Shown: positions 22,838 to 35,025, counted from the first letter of the stretch. The stretch is DNA of 64,000 nucleotides from Corbicula japonica (GCA_038501625.1 JAZAYU010000086.1:310001-374000); one strand, 5' to 3'. Translations and numbers: made by a program. Notes: generated from the letters alone by a model not told the origin.

Positions 22838-23189
22838 GAAATGTCATCCAACGAGGAAGTGGAGAATGCATGCAGTGATAACTCTTGGCCAAGGCTGGCC
22901 ATGTTGGGTAAGTAATGGTATTTTATCACCAATTAGTCCCATCAGACTTGCCTTTTAAAAAAGATAGTGTGTGAACTTTGTAAGCGTGAATATATGCCAT
23001 ACTGATTTAGCTAAATTATATTAACTTTTTATTTAAAAAGAAAGCCTACATTAAAACTTATAAGTAGTTTTATATATTCATTCGTTTTAGCTAGAGAAAT
23101 GAAAGCACAGAGATTTGAGAAGTAAGATGGAGTCTGTTTCTTGGGTAAACACCAGTAGTAATATCTACTTTGAGAGGCGATATTAACTG

Positions 23190-23405
23190 TCCCCTGGTGG
23201 GACTTGAACCCATGACCGCCAAAACTGGGAGTTCGAGCCCCACTGGGGTTGTAGAAAATATGCAATTGAGAAAGTAGCCAACTGCTTACAGGGGATGGTG
23301 TTTAGTACTTAGTGTTTAACCCAGGAACGATGGTTAGGTGAACTTCCCGCCTGTAAACGACTGAAATAATGTTTTAAAAATGAGCCTTAAACCCAAAACA
23401 AACAA
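23190..23405 (-). mobile_element. SINE-like element with opposed tRNA-like halves
   Basis: A 58-bp block (CCCCTGGTGGGACTTGAACC to GAGTTCGAGCCCCACTGGGG) is nearly self-complementary and carries a B-box-like GGTTCAAGTCC on the minus strand. It is followed by a tail, ATGGTGTTTAGTACT ... AACCCAAAACAAACAA, shared with 24020-24130. Confidence 0.5.
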
Positions 23406-23924
23406 TTGACCCCAAAAAGTGACAGGCGGATGCATATATCCTTCTTAACCACATTATATTGCAATATTTTGTCTTCTTTTTCAGGGTCAAGCATTATAGA
23501 TGCACAGGAATCAGCCTTGGTTGTGCATGAGAAAGCAATTGGAAAATACCACAGTTTCCTCACAGCCCTGACACTTCTTTTTGGAGTCTACTATGTGTTC
23601 AACATAGAATACCCCGGCGCAGCAGCAGCGACATAAGAGTTCATTCAAAGGTATTTAAAATCATATTCATTGTGTCTCCAACCGATGTTTAACCAAATTA
23701 TATTGATTTAAATTTACTACACCTGGTGTTAGTAGCTTTTGTGGCGGCTGTAAAAAGTCGCCCCACACTGGTCATACATTGTAGTTTGGTTTTCCTATTT
23801 TCTGGTCGTTCTTGGATCATACTGTATTAATTTGGCAGAAAATTGCGTTTTGCTTAAAATGCTGCAAGGGAGCGTCAGTGGTACTGCACTTTCCATTACC
23901 ACTGGTAAAACAGCTTCAATAAAA

Positions 23925-24130
23925 CTGAGACCACCATTGTGGTCTAATGGTTAAAGTTTTGCACTTGTAAACTACAACCTCTTACCGCTGTGGAGTATGC
24001 AGTATGCAGTTTATTATAGAAGATGGTGTTTAGTACTAGCACTACATAGGAGCAATGGTTTGGTGAACTTTCGGCCGGTGTTTGACAGTTATACTGCTAA
24101 AAACTGACTTTTAACCCAACGAACAAACAG
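23925..24130 (+). mobile_element. tRNA-derived SINE
   Basis: The head is tRNA-like with an A-box-like GTGGTCTAATGGTTAAAG. It is followed by the tail ATGGTGTTTAGTACTA, GGTGAACTTTCGGCC and AACCCAACGAACAAAC, shared with the element at 23260-23405. Confidence 0.6.
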
Positions 24131-24323
24131 ACAGTATAACAGGCTGCTGTTTTCGGTTTAAATGTAATAGATGCATCCAAAGGATCCTCAACTTGATTAA
24201 TGCTTTTTAAAACTTTAAAAACATGTTTGCATCAATGTCTTAGAACATTAAGAAATGTTCATATCCGTATCATGCATTTTTATATGCCCGAAGTTAATTT
24301 CGTGTCGTATTATGGTATGGCAC

Positions 24324-24326
<3 letters not shown>

Positions 24327-24369
<43 letters not shown>
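24327..24369. repeat. (AAT)n microsatellite
   Basis: About 14 uninterrupted AAT units. On the minus strand it lies just downstream of the LINE 3' end and probably represents the element's simple-repeat tail. Confidence 0.95.
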
Positions 24370-24371
<2 letters not shown>

Positions 24372-25720
24372 TCTTTATTTATAGATGGTAACTCTTAAGT
24401 TTTGTACAAAGTAAAACAACAATAATACAAATCTTATTTTCAAGAGGCCATCATGAAATATTATAACTATACACAAAAAATTAAAATGAAATAAAAAAGA
24501 TAAACATACAAAATCACATATGTTAATTGGGCAATATTTTGAGAAGGCAAAACATTATTTATAATGTAATACATTATAATACACATACTCAATAGTAGAA
24601 AAAAAGAAGCAACGACAAGTCATTGAGCAGTTACCAGTTTGTGTGTGTATCTAGATACATTTTAAGAATTTATTGTCAATAAATGATGTTTGTCATGTTT
24701 GTATGATTTTTTGAATGAATTCAGGGAGAATGAATTTTTAATGGAAAAGGGAATTTCATTCCAGATAATCATACCAGAGTAACTAAATGTCTTTTTCATA
24801 AATTCTGTGTTTAGCTTTGGATGGACAAGACATTGCATTGAGTTAGACCGAAGATTGTAGGACGTATTTTGTGTAATTTCTATCAGATTCAGTAAATATT
24901 GTGGGGCTAAGTCGTGGAGGGTTTTATAAACAAGAGAGGCTGTGTGATATTTGATACGGTCATTAAATGATAACCACGTCAGTTCACTAAAAAGTTCTGC
25001 ATTAGTTAATGAATCTGATTTACCGAGCACTAATTTGGCAAAACGTCTTAGGAAGTTATTAATCCTATCTTTGTTGGTTTTTGAACATTGTCCCCATGAG
25101 ATAACTCCATAATCAAGAATCGGTAGTACATACGAATTATAGTATATTTTCTTTGTTTCAAATGTGAGGTACTTTGATATTCTATTAAACAGATATAGCT
25201 TTGAATTTAATTTACTGCAAATTTTATCTATCTGCACTTGCCATTTTATTGAATCATCAACATTAATGCCTAAAATATTTTGATAATGTACATTCTCAAG
25301 CTGAGTTTGATTTAAAGTAATTACTAGAGAGTCTGAGCTCTTTAACCTGTTTTTCGTTCCCAGTAGCATGCAAGTTGACTTTAATGGGTTTAGTGACATA
25401 TTGTTATTTTTACACCACTTGTCTATATTATCAATCTCATTTTGAATTCGTGATTGTATTTCATTTATGTTAGAAGAGGATGTGTGGTAAGTAGAATCGT
25501 CAGCATACATATCAACGTTACATGATTCTAGTGTCATTGGAAGATCATTGATCATGTTGATGTAGATTAAGAAAAGAAGGGGCCCAAGGATAGAGCCTTG
25601 AGGGACACCAGTCTTGATGCAAAGTTTATCGGACTGTAGGAAACGGATTAATGGCTTACAAGATTTGGTACATTGTTGATTTTTATGCTGTGACAAAGCG
25701 CAGTTCGGGGAGCATCCACC
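24370..25720 (-). mobile_element. 5'-truncated non-LTR retrotransposon (LINE)
   Basis: A reverse-transcriptase C-terminal half on the minus strand, about 290 bp of 3' untranslated sequence and an (ATT)n tail. The 5' end is lost near 25680-25720, where the protein stops resembling reverse transcriptase. Confidence 0.8.
24662..25686 (-). pseudogene. Reverse transcriptase, C-terminal half (CR1/Jockey-like LINE)
   Basis: The frame reads GVPQGSILGPLLFLIYIN (palm motif), YADDSTYH (catalytic YADD box), NPLKSTCMLLGT, LGINVDDSIKWQVQIDKICS and the thumb-to-C-terminal region YYNSYVLPILDYGVISWGQC, ending in a TAA at 24662. These are standard landmarks of non-LTR reverse transcriptases. The endonuclease and the N-terminal half of the polymerase are missing, so this copy cannot move by itself. 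The frame continues open to about 25801, but residues upstream of the palm motif do not look like reverse transcriptase. The surviving part has no internal stop, so the insertion may be fairly young. Confidence 0.85.
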
Positions 25721-25729
25721 GGTTCTACC

Positions 25730-27465
25730 GGTCTCTTGTTTTTGGTGGTGTTTGGAAGACAATGTGCAACTGTGATGTTTTATAATGAATTTCTGTTCCA
25801 TGTTGAGTGCTCAAAGATAGAGCTATTTCATCAGTATATAGTGTTAGTGTTGTAGACCCATACACACACATTTCAGTTTTAACATTGTTAGCTAAATGTA
25901 AGACATTGTTCAATTGCATAGTATTCGCGTGTGTTACATGTTATGTAACAAGTGACAGTGTGCAGCGTCAGCAATTTAACAATTGCTCGTTACATATTAA
26001 CTATTCTAAGGAGATTTTTTTTAAAACTTTTAAAGGAATCATTATTATTTTTTAGCTCTTATGTTTTCAAACAAACGAAAAAGTCAAGCTATTTAGATAA
26101 CTAGGGTGTTGTCCTTGTTGTTTGATATAAATTAGTGTCAAATGACCTTCAAAACAGATATTTTTTAATATTTAATAAAATGTAACAAAACAACAACAAG
26201 GCATTAATTTGTCCGGTTGAACAGATTAGGTTCGTACAATATATTGTTGTAGGTAAAGTGTTGATGGCTTCACTTAATACTGTCCATTATATTCTTGTAT
26301 GTTCGTTCTTAATCATGCTTTTGCATTTAATATGTAGAATTTGTTACAAAATTAATATAAATGTAAATTGGAAAATATATCAATACCACCAGGGCAAAAA
26401 TTAATTGTATCATTTTGCAATAATTGCTTAGTAAAATAAAACCTTATGTAAAATTATGTGTTTTATTGAAGTTGTCTATTTACTTTAGAATTATGATATT
26501 GTATGACAGTTAATTTTTTTAATAAAATTTAATTTCCACAGTTTATTTCTTTGTCTGAACAGTTTGTTCGAAATAGGTCAGCCAGAGCAAAAAACTTTTT
26601 TTTAAGTTTGTTGACTTATTTCATTTTGTTAGCTCACGCTAACAGACTTAAGCTTTAGCCTCAAGAAAGGAAATTGTCAGGAAACAAAGTAATGCCACAC
26701 ACCTTACGAGTAGTATTTGTTTGGGCATGTCAGGGATGCTTTATTATCAAACTGCATTATTTGTTCTAGTCATTGCATATTCCTTTATACATTTAAATTT
26801 GTATAGGTTTTATTGATCTCATATGGGTAAACTATAGTTACTGTGTCACTTGTGTCACAAGTTTATTTTGGAAAAAATGTATGCACATTTATGCAAAATT
26901 CTCTATTTCCTTTATTTATTAAAATATTTACTCAGTTCAATCAAATATTTCCTAAGTTCAATAGATTACATATGGGTAAAGTACATGTGATATACATTTA
27001 CTTTGTTACTTTAGTCAAAGATTTTGTTTAGGATAAAATGTGTGTACATGCATATAAAATTGTATTTTTTTGTTGCTAGTGTTATTTTTGTTGTTTGTTT
27101 TAATTTTTGATGTTAATAAAGTTTGCAATTTGGGATGAAATTTGTTTTGCTACATGAATAACAATGGAATTGGTAGATGGAAATATTAAATAAGATATAT
27201 TTTAGGAATAATATTTGGATGTTAGTAATGTATTTTTAAATAATGCACAGTTGCGCACGAATAATTCTCATTCGCTGTTTGGCGCAAATGAATTAGTTTA
27301 ACCAAAATAAACATGGTTTTTCTATTCTAACATGGATAAAGTTAAAAAGAAAAAAGGATTTTAACATAGATCTATTTAAACATTAAATGAAATAAGGTAA
27401 GAAATGAAATGATAATATCAATTTGCGCTACTGTGCATAGTTTAAAAATTACAAAGTCACGCATT
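25730..27465. other. Intergenic, no recognised gene
   Basis: Very AT-rich sequence. Short frames at 25807-26055 and 26843-27031 have no domain. No repeat recognised beyond AT-rich low complexity. Confidence 0.4.
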
Positions 27466-27467
27466 TT

Positions 27468-28690
27468 TAGCTCGACTATTCGAAGAATAGGGGAGCTATC
27501 CTACTCGCCCCGGTGTCGGCGTCGGCGTTCCCGTCGGCGTCCGTTAAACAAAAAATGCACTTTGGTCCATAACTTGAAAACTACTTAAGATATCAACTTG
27601 AAACTTGGAATAAATATTTACCATCAAATTCTACATCATAACCAACAACACCCATAACTCTGCTACAAATATTTTTCAATTTATGCCCCCTTTTCACTTA
27701 AATTTTGCGTTAAGGAAAATATGCACTTTGGTCCATAACTTATAAACTACCCGAGATATGAAGTTGAAACTTGGAATATATATTCACCATCAAATTCTAC
27801 CAACAAGACTCATAACTCTGCTGTCAGTATATTTCAAGTTATGCCCCTTCTTTCTTATATTTTGTGTTTAGCAAAATATGCATTTTGCCCATAACTTTTT
27901 AACTACTTGAGATATTGCCTTGAAACTTGAAATATATTTTCACCATCAAAATCTACATCATAACCAACAAGATCCATAACCCTGCTTCCAATATTTTTCA
28001 AATTATGCCCCTTTTTCACTTACATTTTGTGTTAAGCAAAATATACACTTGGCCCTTAATTTCGTTATGAATGGAGGGATTTCAAAATAACTTGGCACAA
28101 ATGTTTACCATGACAAGAGGGTGTGTCTTGTACAATACCCATGCCTGTAGGTCCAAGGTCAAGGTCACTGTTACTAAAAATAGAATGTTCTTACAAAATC
28201 ATGTCCGCTTTGTTACTTTGTTATTTCTTATTGGATTTTTTAATAACTTCGTATAATTGTTCACCATATCAAGACGGTGTGTCACGTACATGCCCAAGCC
28301 TGTAGGTCCAAGGTCAAGGTCACTGTTACTAAAATAGAATTTTCTTGTCCGGGCTGTTACTTTGTTATGAATGGAGGGATTTCAAAATAACTTGGCACAA
28401 ATGTTCACCATGACAAGGCGGTTTGTCCGCACAATAACCATGCCTGTAGATTCAAGGTCAAAGTCACTGTTACTAAAAATAGAATTTTCTTGTCCAGGCT
28501 GTAACTTCGTTATGAACGGAGGGCTTTCAAAATAACTTGATATAAATGTTAAGGTTATTCCACTTTCCTAAATAATGATGTTATCAATAATGTTTGACAA
28601 AAAAGTCTCAAACAGATTCTATTTTTAGTAACAGTGACCTTGACCTTGGACCTACAGGCATGGGTATTGTACAAGACACACCCTCTTGTC
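27468..28690. repeat. High-copy bivalve-type repeat with internal tandem and inverted units
   Basis: It starts AGCTCGACTATTCGAAGAAT with a small hairpin, then CGGTGTCGGCGTCGGCGTTC. Two tandem families follow: a 150-170 bp unit with CACTTTGGTCCATAACTT (27555, 27722, 27880, 28040) and a 130-150 bp unit with GGTCCAAGGTCAAGGTCACT (28150, 28308, 28455). The segment 28615-28690 is an inverted copy of 28095-28175, closing the block as a stem. Frames at 28071-28305 are repeat-derived. Confidence 0.75.
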
Positions 28691-28699
28691 ATATAATAA

Positions 28700-30735
28700 A
28701 GAAAACACTCTTTTTAATATTCGGCGAAATATCAACCCTGATTTTGACAATGTTTACCAATTAGCATGATCTTATGCAACTGATGCTATATACTGGTGCA
28801 AAAGAAAACAAAATAAAACCATCACTTTATCCTTTTTATTATTATTTATAGTACAACTGTGTATAATATTATTCAAGTTGTTCAACTGTTTCGGCGCCAC
28901 AGTCGAATATATGCAGACTATCAAAACGTCGACGTTGCATATTCGGAGAGAAAAAGTCTAAACAACTGAATTAATTTATTTTTCTCTAAGTACTTGGCGT
29001 CGAAAGGATTAAGATTTAAAGTTATAGGATTTGCGTTTGGCCTGTTAGTATTAGCAATACACATGTACATGTTTAAGTATAAAATTTAATCTAACTGTGC
29101 TAATATCTAGAAATGATTAAAATAATCGTAATCTGGAACACTTTTCTTATTTTTAATTAAAAAATTATAATATTTGCATGTTATTATAATATGGTTTAAG
29201 CTGCTGTCTATTTTCCAGATTAAAAGATACATGGAAAGTTATAAAAAAGGTGCCTAATTAATTCAGTATTATAAAAATCACATGATTGTGAGATACTTAG
29301 ATGGGTTATACTCTACGTAAATATATATAACGAAATTGTTTAAAACTGTATGAATATACATAATCATTAAATATATTATAAAAGTAAGCTTATTTGATAC
29401 TGGGTGTTGAAATAAGTCTTTGCTACATACACTGCATACTTACATCTACAGAACAAACAAGACCAAGTTACCTTAGTGAATCTATTCAAAACTAAATATT
29501 TATTAGATAACACAGCGTGCACCATCATACAAAACAATCGAGCAAAGAAGAAGGGTATGTGGTAATCAGTTCTTTACTAAATATCTCGATGGCTGTAATG
29601 CAATAAAGTTATCAAATCCCATTCATTTCATAAAAGAAATATCATTAAAATTAAACAACACAATACTATGACAGTACTTTATAGAAAAATAAGAGGAAAG
29701 GGGAACTTTGAAATCCACCGAACACGACAAATATGAAAATATTACAGGATCGGTTTGATTGAGTCTATTCAGTACTGTAAGGGCATATTCCTGGCCAAAA
29801 CGCCTAGAGCTTCGGGTTGGCCGCAACTAAATATTTACACAAGTAAACAGTACAACTAAGATCTATCCTAAACGATAATATGCATATAGCGGTAAACTTA
29901 CATGTATCATGAAGAATTGCAGCTTGTCGTCTATTGATAAGAAAGACGACCATTGCAGCGTTTGTCCTAAAACAAAATATAGGTCTGTATCTATTTCAAA
30001 CAAAAGTATCGAAAATTGGAGGGGTTTGGAATGTTATTGATAACTTGACAAGTACGAGTATGTTAACCATAGATATGTTGTTTGATTGTTTATAGATCTT
30101 ATTATAATAAGTAAAAGTTTTTCTTTTGCACGTACAGTAAATTTGCTCTTAGCTACTCGCCTATGTATATTTTGTCTTGTATCATATTATTTCAGTAACA
30201 TATTACTCATGAGGGCATTTAAAATGATGTATGTGTTGTTTAGTTTTCGTACATTAAAGTTAATAGAAGTGTATGGAATTTTTGATCTAGTAAGTTTCGT
30301 TAACTGTTCTAACATGTGGTAACAAATGCAAAATAAAGATACATTAATAATATTTATTTGTGCAAAGTTTCATTGAACGGCATTTTGCCTTTTAAGAGAT
30401 TTCGATATTTTAAGTATGCTAGCATCCTACATTGTCCTACGCGCGATCAGACGGAAAATTTGCACACGCTGAAAGCTCACTATTTTGTGACTCTTCATCG
30501 CATTATACTAGAGCTTTCCTATGTAAACTGTAAGCTTTCGGGTCAATTATTTCAATCTGACTTCGTTTTAATGCATTGAAAAATACTCTTAAGTTGTAAT
30601 TTAGAGCATTAATATTCAATGGTAAAAACGCAGAATGTTCTTTGACCACACTAGCTAGGATTTGACGGATTTGAATTTTTTTTGGTAAATATTCCCTCAA
30701 TCAATGCTTTAAATTGTATTAAATGACCTAACTAC
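28700..30735. other. Intergenic; only a family 1 repeat recognised
   Basis: AT-rich. A family 1 repeat copy is at about 29690-29790 (GGGGAACTTTGAAATCCACC). The small frames here lack domains and splice context. Confidence 0.4.
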
Positions 30736-30739
30736 TACT

Positions 30740-31170
30740 AAATTATCCGTGCTCTTAACATCTTGTCTTACAGCTATAAAAGAACATGTAATTAGGTATT
30801 GCGATAAGGTTTTTGAAACTTCTGGCAAAAATTTATTTTGGTCGATTAAAAATTCAAATGACGTTTTGAAAAGACTAAAATCAAATAATTTTCAGGCGTT
30901 CTGTTTGTCTACTTATGATTTCTCAACTTTATACACTTCGCTCCCTCATAATTAAATAAGAGACAAGCTAACCAGTCTCATTGAAAAAAAAAAACGTTTG
31001 TTAGAGAAAATAAAACCTTCAAACAAAGAACAAAATGCTTTAATGCTGGCATCTTCACTCAATTTTTTGTGGACCACACTTTTGCTGCTGTACAGAAAAT
31101 TAAAAAGTCTTTAAATAATGATCAGAATTCTTTGTTTGATAATCAAAGTATTTCATTTCTTCCTCTTGTT
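30740..31170 (+). pseudogene. Penelope-like element reverse transcriptase fragment
   Basis: The frame from about 30749 reads AIKEHVIRYCDKVFETSGKN, LFWSIKNSNDVLKRLKSNNF and LSTYDFSTLYTSLPHN. These are typical of the N-terminal part of the Penelope-like reverse transcriptase, where the STYDFSTLYT block precedes the catalytic motifs. It stops at 30953-30955. The following IRDKLTSLIEKK phrase continues only after that stop and with frameshifts to about 31170. Catalytic YADD and the GIY-YIG endonuclease are absent. It is a dead fragment. Confidence 0.7.
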
Positions 31171-31194
31171 TAGATTCTTTGATTGCTGATTTGC

Positions 31195-31475
31195 ACCACT
31201 GTGATATGAGAACCTGTTGGGGCAAGTGTGAGGTTGGTACACCCTAGAACCTGGTTTAAATCCCCAGTGGCAATTTGATTTGCCACTGACCGTTCCAAGG
31301 CGGTAGCCCCTCGGGTTCTCATTTTTGTTTATTGTTAGTGGTGTCTTTTTTGAAACTGATCATTTTATTAACCATGCTCTCTCCCCCTCTCTTCTTCTTG
31401 ACTGTGTGGGGAGGCTGTTTTTTTCTGAATGTGGCGATTCCTGATATGCATATTTCACCTTTGTATTTTTTTTGA
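31195..31475 (+). mobile_element. SINE with conserved GACCGTTCCAAGGCGG core, ending in family 2 repeat
   Basis: A tRNA-like 5' part (CTGGTTTAAATCCCCAGTGG as a B-box-like end) is followed by the core TGCCACTGACCGTTCCAAGG and a tail leading to CCTGATATGCATATTTCAC. The core recurs at 34957-35022 and the tail at 44355-44485. The core recalls the deeply conserved central domains of metazoan SINEs; a named match must be checked. Confidence 0.55.
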
Positions 31476-31479
31476 GGTA

Positions 31480-32211
31480 TTTGTGGCTTATCTGATAGAA
31501 TCACTATATATATTTAACGTAAAGAGAACGTAAAGAGAAATTAATTTACGTTTAGACCTTGCGGACACAGATCTTACTGTGATAAACTATAATTATTCAT
31601 CGTTTGTACCAAGATACTAACATTTTGACACCAGTGTTGTGACATGTAAACAATATGTCAAAACTGAGACTTAAATGGCACATTTGATGTTGCATATGCC
31701 TTGTTTCCTGAATTCTTACCCGTAATTTTCTGACTATCGATTGGTTATGTCAATTCTTTTACGAAATAACTCATCTCTAAAAAGGGCACCAACATGAATT
31801 ATGCGTAATTGTCCTATTATTGTGAAAACAATGAAATAGAATGATATTATGTTAAAATCCTGGAAAATCAAGTATTAATAAGCTTATCCTCCTTCTTGTC
31901 ACAACTCCCTACCCTCGTCTCCACAACATTTTCCACAACCTAAGTTATACAGTTATTGCTTATACTTTGTGGGTTATCAAAAAAAGAACGTATTATCATG
32001 GAATGTGTATTATAGGAGTAGGAGAATATGTTGAGTTTCCATACAGTGTTTAAGCTATGTTTATGTTTAAGCGGGGAAGATGGAGGTTGTGACTTCTTTA
32101 AACTGAACAATTTTTCTTCGGGAGTAGTTCAAGATAATGATTAATTAATGAGCATATAAATTAGAAGTCATATTTGTTTCAGAAATTGTTGGGCTGTATG
32201 ATTACCTTTAT
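31480..32211. other. Intergenic, no recognised feature
   Basis: AT-rich, no domain-bearing frame, no repeat recognised. Confidence 0.4.
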
Positions 32212-32219
32212 ATTTGTAA

Positions 32220-33605
32220 CAGGGTTGGCTTATTGACCGGTCAATTGAGTATTGACCGGGCCGGTGGTCAATACTGGTCAATAGTGGTCATTACTGGTCA
32301 ATAGTGGTCGTTCCTGGTCAATACTGGTCATTTCTGGTCAATTCAATTTTATTCACAACCAAACTGTCCAAAATGTTCTTAGAATCATTTAAAATCCTTT
32401 AGGCCCTAACAATAGCCACTGTAAGGGCCTAAATGGTACTTCATTTATGGTTTATTATTGGATAAGCCTTTAATGAACACAACTTCTTAATTGGTATGTT
32501 CCTATGTTCAGTAAGCAATAGATATGTATTTTCCACCAGTTAAGCAAAGCGTATTAGGTGGAAAATATTAATTTCCTTTGATTGGGTAAGATCTTTTGAA
32601 TGTAGCAATCAAAAGGTGTTTTTTCATTGGTAAAATGCACGAGTTCTCATGTGTATTGTTAGAATATATATGGTCATTCAGCTTTGGGCATTGATGATTC
32701 AATGCTTACAGACACATTTGCTTAAGTACGTGGAAACTTTACGGTATATATAAACAGCATGACATAATTATAGATAGGCATTTATGATAAGTAACAGACT
32801 GAAATCAATAAATGTAGTATGCTAAAAGTTTCAAGTTATATAATGTTTCTTATGTTTAATGTAATTTATGTATTGGATTCGTTCAAGAACATTCTTTAAT
32901 CTTTGCCCAAGTGCTCAGTACAATATATACATTATATCTGAAACAGTATGACTTGGGCAAAGATCTGTGAGGTCAAAGGAAGTGCAATCACCCCTCAGTC
33001 TCCTGGCATAAGTGTTAACTGGCAGGTGTATAACACGTACTTTATGGTTATTGGATAATCCTTAAATAAACACATAGGCATCTTAATTGACATGTTCCCA
33101 AGTTCAATAAACATAAGAAGTGTGACACAACACCCCTCCATCTCCAGACATACACAAGTGTTAGTTGGCAAGAGTGTAACACCTACTGGTGGTGCAAATT
33201 GCCTTTGCTGTAAATAAAAACAAATTCAAGTTACTGAATCATTCTTTGATGAAAGTTGATAAAACACTAACATTAAAAGAATTCTTACTTTGTCTAAAAA
33301 CTCACCAGAATGAAGCCAAAAAGACCCTGTTTGGGGATTTTATGATCTCAGTTACTGAGGGAAATAAGACAATTTCTAAGTGCAAAGCATGTTCAAGTGA
33401 AGTTAGTTCTAAAGTAACTTGAGTAGAAATTAAATAAAAGTTAAATGGTTTGTTTTCTTCCTTTCTTTTATGAAAATTTTGAAAAAAAAAGTTCAATTGA
33501 CCAGTATTGACCAGTATCAACCACTTGGGGAGTATTGACCGGGACGGTTTTAACCGGTTAAAACCACCGGTTAAAACCAGGGGCGGTCGATTGGTCCCAA
33601 CCCTG
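32220..33605. mobile_element. Non-autonomous hAT element (1,386 bp) with perfect 8-bp target duplication
   Basis: Ends are CAGGGTTGG and its complement CCAACCCTG. The flanks are exact duplicates ATTTGTAA at 32212-32219 and 33606-33613, as expected of hAT transposition. Subterminal regions hold many TGGTCAATACTGGTCAAT-type units on the left and the inverted ATTGACCAGTATTGACCAGT on the right. A 77-codon frame at 33189-33422 has two CxxC-like cysteines (CKACSS) but no recognisable transposase. Confidence 0.9.
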
Positions 33606-33929
33606 ATTTGTAATTTACTTTGGAATAAGGAAGAAAAAAAATGCATAATTAAACAAAACATAGACAAAGGAAATAGATGACTAAGAAACACGTGTACGGC
33701 ATTTTTCTATCTTAATTCGAATAACGAAATGTATTTATGGACAAAAGTCTTCACCGGTATATAATATTTTAAACGCGTGAAATCCAAAAATGCTAATTTT
33801 CAACACATTACTCTACCGGCAGTACTTACTCGAATTCCAAAATTCTTTTTGTTTCATTATTTTAGTTTTTTAGAGATGGCAAGACTTAAGTCGATTGTTG
33901 TAGATTTTGTAGACCGGACAATACTTAAA

Positions 33930-34050
33930 ATTTCTCCATTAGCATAGATAAGTGTTATCAGCCGAGGATTGTATGAGGTCAAATAGCTGGCGCAGGTCAT
34001 TCACTGAGTTATTTACAAATATTTTCAATCTGGCACTTAAGCAAACGAAG
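33930..34050 (+). promoter_or_regulatory. Candidate 5' exon/donor shared with the region upstream of gene E
   Basis: TATTTTCAATCTGGCACTTA leads to ACGAAGGTAAGTGAACTAAT, a strong 5' splice donor (GGTAAGT). A similar stretch ending TATGAAGGTAAGTGAATTCA lies at 48805-48860, 1.1 kb before peptide gene E. Since D and E both need a non-coding 5' exon, this could be that of gene D, 11 kb away, but the link is inference. Confidence 0.3.
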
Positions 34051-34389
34051 GTAAGTGAACTAATAAATAATATCAATTAATTCTTACATACATCAGGTAT
34101 AAAAAGTGTGTACATCATAAAGGGATTTTGTATTTGATCGAATCTTTCAAAAGTTTCAATCAGCTGAACGCGAATGAAAATTGAACATTTTAGCGCATTG
34201 GAAGTACAGTGAAAGCAATTTGACCAAATGCATGAGATTTACGAGTTACTTGATGTTGAAGATAAATACATTATCTCTGGTCTCAGTAAGGTCATCGAGT
34301 ACCTACGAATTTTACATGAAAATACTTTTAGCTTCTCATGGTCGAGTAGACTGACTGGTTTAGAGCGAATTCACTGAGGAAACTATTCT

Positions 34390-35025
34390 TGTTCATTTTA
34401 GAACCTGTAGATCCTACAGCAAACATTTGTGGGAACCCTGGTAGGAGCATGTATGAGTTGGTGCACTTAAGACTATGATTTAAACCCAATATGGCAACGT
34501 GTGTTGCTCCTGGTCCAAAGCGATAAATCTTTAGGTTCGCATTTTCGTTATGTTAATGGCTGACTAAGCCCTATTTGCAAGGCTTTATGGTTCTCTATAC
34601 ATTTAATTTTTAAGTTATCAGGCACGGTACATTGTATTCGATATTAGTTAATTTCTCACGGTTATTCGTAAAGACCATCTGTAAATTTAAAAAGAAATGT
34701 TACCAGCATGATATTTTACAGCGCTCTGCAGGCCTGGTGATTAATTTTCTACAGTTGATCATTATGCTTACCTCTTTGGTTGCACGACGGTGGCAGGGGT
34801 TTAAGAGATTATGAAGGTTTATGAGTAAAACTTTTCTTAAAAGTATCTATTAGCTCGATTTGTTTCTTTTATCGCTGTCATCGTGTTCTTGCTGATTTTA
34901 CTCCAGGAGCTCTGGTCTCGGTAAGATCGTTGAGTAACCGCCCTCAACGGTAAACCCCCAGTGGCAATTTGATTTGCCACTGACCGTTCCAAGGCGGTAA
35001 CCCCTCGGGTTCTCTTTTTTAGCCA
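34390..35025 (+). mobile_element. SINE fragments (two)
   Basis: 34395-34560 is a decayed copy of the 31.2-kb SINE (GGAGCATGTATGAGTTGGTG, TTTAAACCCAATATGGCAA). 34957-35022 is a second, better conserved core (GCCACTGACCGTTCCAAGGC). The frame at 34632-34814 between them is not considered coding. Confidence 0.55.

Larger units (their letters stand above)
13377..23650 (+). pseudogene. Decayed CACTA/EnSpm-like transposon gene with C2H2 fingers and SAM domain
   Basis: The parts follow the order of a multidomain family of uncharacterised transposon-derived metazoan proteins. C2H2 fingers lie at about 13600-14036 (YKCSNCNCELD..., YVCPIETCIRDF..., IECPFQGCCSKF...). An acidic linker and transposase-like core occupy 14039-15967 (GDNLGSHTIGGYSFSSNFFC, LGHDLFEGVV). 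A SAM-like exon ends at 16466. The next exon runs from about 18287 to 19233 (LGSGYESLLKQLVNRNEN, RDSYGCVNWGP), followed by small exons 22838-22907 and 23485-23650 (FGVYYVFNIEYPGAAAAT). Splice phases of the last three exons agree (0, then 1). Breaks: frameshifts near 14208, 14757, 18395 and 18690, and stops at about 15965, 18681 and 23634. Introns are invaded by three other repeats. I read it as non-functional; the family assignment is from memory of its conserved phrases plus the CACTG end. Confidence 0.7.

Noticed and set aside
24662..25801. Complete LINE open reading frame
   Set aside because: Only the C-terminal half of the reverse transcriptase is present. The first roughly 40 residues of the open frame are unrelated and the endonuclease is missing.
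27468..28690. CRISPR-like or regulatory repeat array
   Set aside because: The units are 130-170 bp, diverged, without regular spacers, and match mollusc high-copy repeat phrases. The genome is eukaryotic.
33189..33422. 77-codon gene inside the hAT element
   Set aside because: No recognised transposase or other domain beyond a single CxxC-like pair. Probably a leftover of the parental element.
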